From positions 620,001 to 684,000 of the forward strand of contig JAHYIO010000031.1 of NCBI GenBank assembly GCA_020543525.1: a stretch of 64,000 bases of DNA, given 5' to 3'. Position numbers and translations under genes: made by a program. Shown here in pieces: positions 61,588-64,000 of the stretch (position 1 is its first letter; each line of letters opens with the position of its first letter). This DNA is from Coriolopsis trogii (taxonomy: Eukaryota; Basidiomycota; Agaricomycetes; Polyporales; Polyporaceae). The notes under the pieces were generated by a model, which had not been told where the DNA came from, searched no databases, and saw nothing but the letters and a program-made list of their open reading frames with translations.

Positions 61588-62194
61588 ATGAGCATGTCTC
61601 TAGAGAGAGTTTCATGAGTCGCCTCTCCAAAACCACGGTGTATGTCTCAAGTACTACTAGTGACTCGGAAGTTGCACTAGGCTCTACTTTACGTTCTCTT
61701 CCCATTCCTGGAGAACCTAGCTTACGTTCCCGCTTCTTGCATACATTCCAGCTCTTGTAATAACATATGAACACATTTCTTGGCCTTACACGTCTGCTAG
61801 TCGGGTGGCCCAGATTATAAGCGCCGCCACGTGGCACGGCCGTGTTCACTCCTGTCTCGTCGCACAATGCGCCATGCTTCGGACTGACAATTCACTGCCC
61901 CTTTCCCCCTCTCAGTGCCTTCCGAGTGGACACCATCCTGTCCAGATGCGCATCGGTCGTGCAGTTAGGTCCGAAGTGCACATTGAGGTGCACACCGTCA
62001 TAACTACCGGACGGAGGCTGCATACAAACCCATCCTGAATGCCGCTGATCACCATACTTGTTTGTAGGATCTTTTCCGACACACTTCGGGTGATCTTCCA
62101 ATCTACGTGATATTGGCAGCAAGCGAAATTAGAGTAAGTCGCGTTAAGTTCCATGCTCGTATCCATCAAATCCGTCCTGTAGGTGAGCATCTTC
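61588..62194. other. Spacer between DUF6533 gene and TIR element
   Basis: Only short overlapping frames are present (plus 61805-62038, minus 61892-62122). Nothing was recognised. Confidence 0.3.
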
Positions 62195-63150
62195 AGTACG
62201 ACGGATGCATCCGACCACGGAGGAGTCCGTCCGAATGGATGCATCCGGCCCCCGGGCACATTCTTATTCTACCCGTCAGTCCATCAGAAGTTCAAATGTA
62301 TACGGATAGTAGTAGTCAATTATATGTATCTTCCTTATGTGTCAATCTATATGAAACGGTTCTCAAGCGCAGAGAAAGCGCCGAGACAGGGAGGATAGGC
62401 AGAGGGGCATGAGGTCAAAAACATCTGTTCTCACTTCCGTCTTCCTTGAGACGTCATGATATGATAGATGTGGAAATGAGGAGGCGAAGTACAGAGAAAA
62501 AAGGACAAACAGAGACGAAGATGAGGACGAGGATGGCACTGCTCACCATCCTGACCCTCGTTGTCTATGCTGCCTCGTCTGTCACTGTTACTAGAAACAA
62601 GGGTAAAAGACGGAGAGAAGAGCAACAAGACAAGAGATGAGAATGGGAGAGAGACGCAAGGCACGAGAACGTACCCTCCTCTCAACCCTCGTCACCGATC
62701 TCATCCCTTCCCCCTCTTGTCCTTGTTGCTACTCTCGCCGTCCAGTCCATTGCCCTGCTCGCCGTCCACATTTGCCTATCGTGACTTGCCACAGCCACTC
62801 TTGCGGCCCTGCGCTGTTGCGGCCCTCGTGTTCGTCGTCGTAGTCGCATTCAGCCCTATTGTTGTGGTTTCACGGAGGCATTGTTGCAGTAGCCAAAGCA
62901 AGAGCAATGCGGCGGGAGAGGAGAGAAGGCAAGAGAGCAGAGGAAAGCACGACTTAGGGTTTAAGACACAGAAAGACACGGAGACGAGGCGACACACCGA
63001 AAGTTCAGCCGACAAGGTTGGAAGCGCCCGGGTGACCCATACAGATCACGTGGATGACACCCGGGCTGGTCCACATTGGGCAGACCGGCATCCGTAAGCG
63101 GATGCATCCAGGCGGACGGACGCCACCGTCTAGGATGCATCCATCCTACT
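62195..63150. mobile_element. Non-autonomous TIR element with GGATGCATCC palindromes
   Basis: Imperfect terminal inverted repeats of about 52 bp lie at 62195-62247 and 63099-63150. Each starts agta(c/g)ga(c/t) and contains two copies of the palindrome GGATGCATCC around a shared gtccgtccg core. The 0.85-kb interior is AG- and CT-rich, with a 178-codon low-complexity frame (62561-63097) that looks fortuitous. No transposase is seen. A clear target-site duplication was not found, so the ends may be off by a few bases. Confidence 0.72.
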
Positions 63151-63650
63151 CCATATCTACTGTAGGTGTGTGTTTTGCGTCAAGTCGCGAAGATAATAGG
63201 TTCGGTCTAACAAAACTACAGGCACTGGGATTGTCTCCCGTCGATTGTGTGTCCCCGGTGCAGGGCGTTCTCATCGGGAGCCCAATCCTATTCTGCAGAC
63301 CATGGTACGGTCACTGAAGAGTCGAAAGTTTAATCGAAACTGATTGCTTAGACACTACACCACTGGAGAAGGTACACAACGCTACGACGCATGAGGGTTG
63401 AGATCCGGATGAGCAAGGTTGGCAACCTCCTTGCTCGTTGTTCTGTTGCGCTCTAACAATTTGCTGCTCCGCTAGAGCCATGTCATTGCTGCTCCGTTTG
63501 GGCCCTCACTAAACTAAGACGAAGATGCCTTGAGACTGAAGCACTCTGACATGAACGTGAGCGTGTCGCGTTGATACATCCCGACATCTACAACTCATGT
63601 TGGATATGCCGGCCTGACTTGTAGGAAGACGTAGCTGAGGTCTCGCACTC
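63151..63650. other. Spacer; small hairpin near 63410
   Basis: No gene was seen. The sequence gagcaaggttggcaacctcc followed by ttgctc (63411-63436) can form an 8-bp stem. Its role is unknown. Confidence 0.3.
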
Positions 63651-64000
63651 AAGTGGACACGTCTCGTTACCCGGGTTCATTTTCGAGTGAGCCTCAATGC
63701 CTATTCCTCCACTCTCTACTTCAGTGACATGCTGAAAGCATGATAGTCACCCATATCTCACCGGTGAGAAGGGACTCATTGGGATCTACTACTCTTCCAC
63801 TCTTCGGAAAGAGGGTCGGGCGCAGCTGTATCCAAGGCACGCCATCTCCGCAGGCCGGCGTATCTCGCGCGGAATCCTCAGGGCAGACATGGAGCACGTT
63901 TTTGAAATTGGACCTTTGTTACAGGCGGAGAATTCCAACCTGCACAGGCACCACCGAGCTTAACGTGGAGATGGCGATTGAGAGCCACCATCATGAGGTC
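63651..64000 (+). pseudogene. Degenerate ErdS fragment, cut by the window edge
   Basis: The sequence matches the left pseudogene almost base for base from its ggacacgtctcg start. It matches the intact gene only at exons 6-7 ([44 protein letters not shown]). It carries the same 11-nt loss after the HRH codons and the same missing segment at the start of exon 7 as the copy at 9946-12141, so neither can code. The remainder lies beyond the window. Confidence 0.88.

Noticed and set aside
62561..63097. 178-codon frame inside the TIR element
   Set aside because: Low-complexity Pro/Ser/Leu and Lys/Glu tracts from CT- and AG-rich DNA, with no domain. Treated as chance.

Overview
The window looks like nuclear DNA of a mushroom-forming basidiomycete (Agaricomycetes, probably a polypore). 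Almost every recognisable gene is cut by many short GT..AG introns of about 50-60 nt. The families present are typical of that group: DUF6533 and DUF6534 membrane proteins, BTB and F-box proteins, expanded P450s, small secreted proteins and a Tad-like LINE. No rRNA, tRNA or CRISPR was found. All assignments come from reading the sequence and from remembered family features; no database was searched.

Layout. 0.9-6.5 kb: a BTB-domain gene (+) with an apparent 1-nt frameshift, an F-box-like gene (+) and an acyl-CoA oxidase-like gene (-). 7.9-12.1 kb: a DUF6533 gene (-) and a decayed copy of the ErdS gene (-). 13.4-18.9 kb: a seven-helix membrane protein (+), a micro-ORF with an SQIDFS motif (-) and a small secreted protein with a Kex2-type site (+). 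19.8-29 kb: P450 A (+), an SQINFS ORF (+), a Ser-rich membrane protein 'X' (-) and an SQINFS micro-ORF (+). 30.07-36.39 kb: a full-length LINE (-) with a 12-bp target-site duplication. 36.52-38.22 kb: a TIR-bounded element rich in ACTTATG-type repeats. 38.7-40.9 kb: a DUF6534 gene (-). 42.8-48.6 kb: a frameshifted second copy of X (-), P450 B (+) and a fourth SQI(N/D)FS ORF (+). 50.3-51.7 kb: a His/Gly/Tyr-rich protein ending in the CaaX-like CVIS (-). 55.0-61.6 kb: an intact ErdS gene, an aspartyl-tRNA synthetase fused to DUF2156 (+), then a second DUF6533 gene (+). 62.2-63.15 kb: a non-autonomous TIR element with GGATGCATCC palindromes. 63.65-64 kb: a further decayed ErdS copy, cut by the window edge.

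Two duplication systems organise the window. The first is an ErdS-DUF6533 module present twice in inverted orientation about 43 kb apart: ErdS is intact on the right and a pseudogene on the left, while DUF6533 looks intact in both. A third ErdS fragment at the right edge shares disabling lesions with the left pseudogene. The second is a scattered array of P450, X and SQI(N/D)FS units between 16 and 49 kb, interrupted by the LINE and a DNA element.

The best-defined biochemistry is ErdS. Established work on fungal AspRS-DUF2156 fusions shows tRNA-dependent transfer of aspartate onto ergosterol. Nothing in the sequence directly ties the other genes to that reaction; the repeated DUF6533 neighbour is only suggestive.
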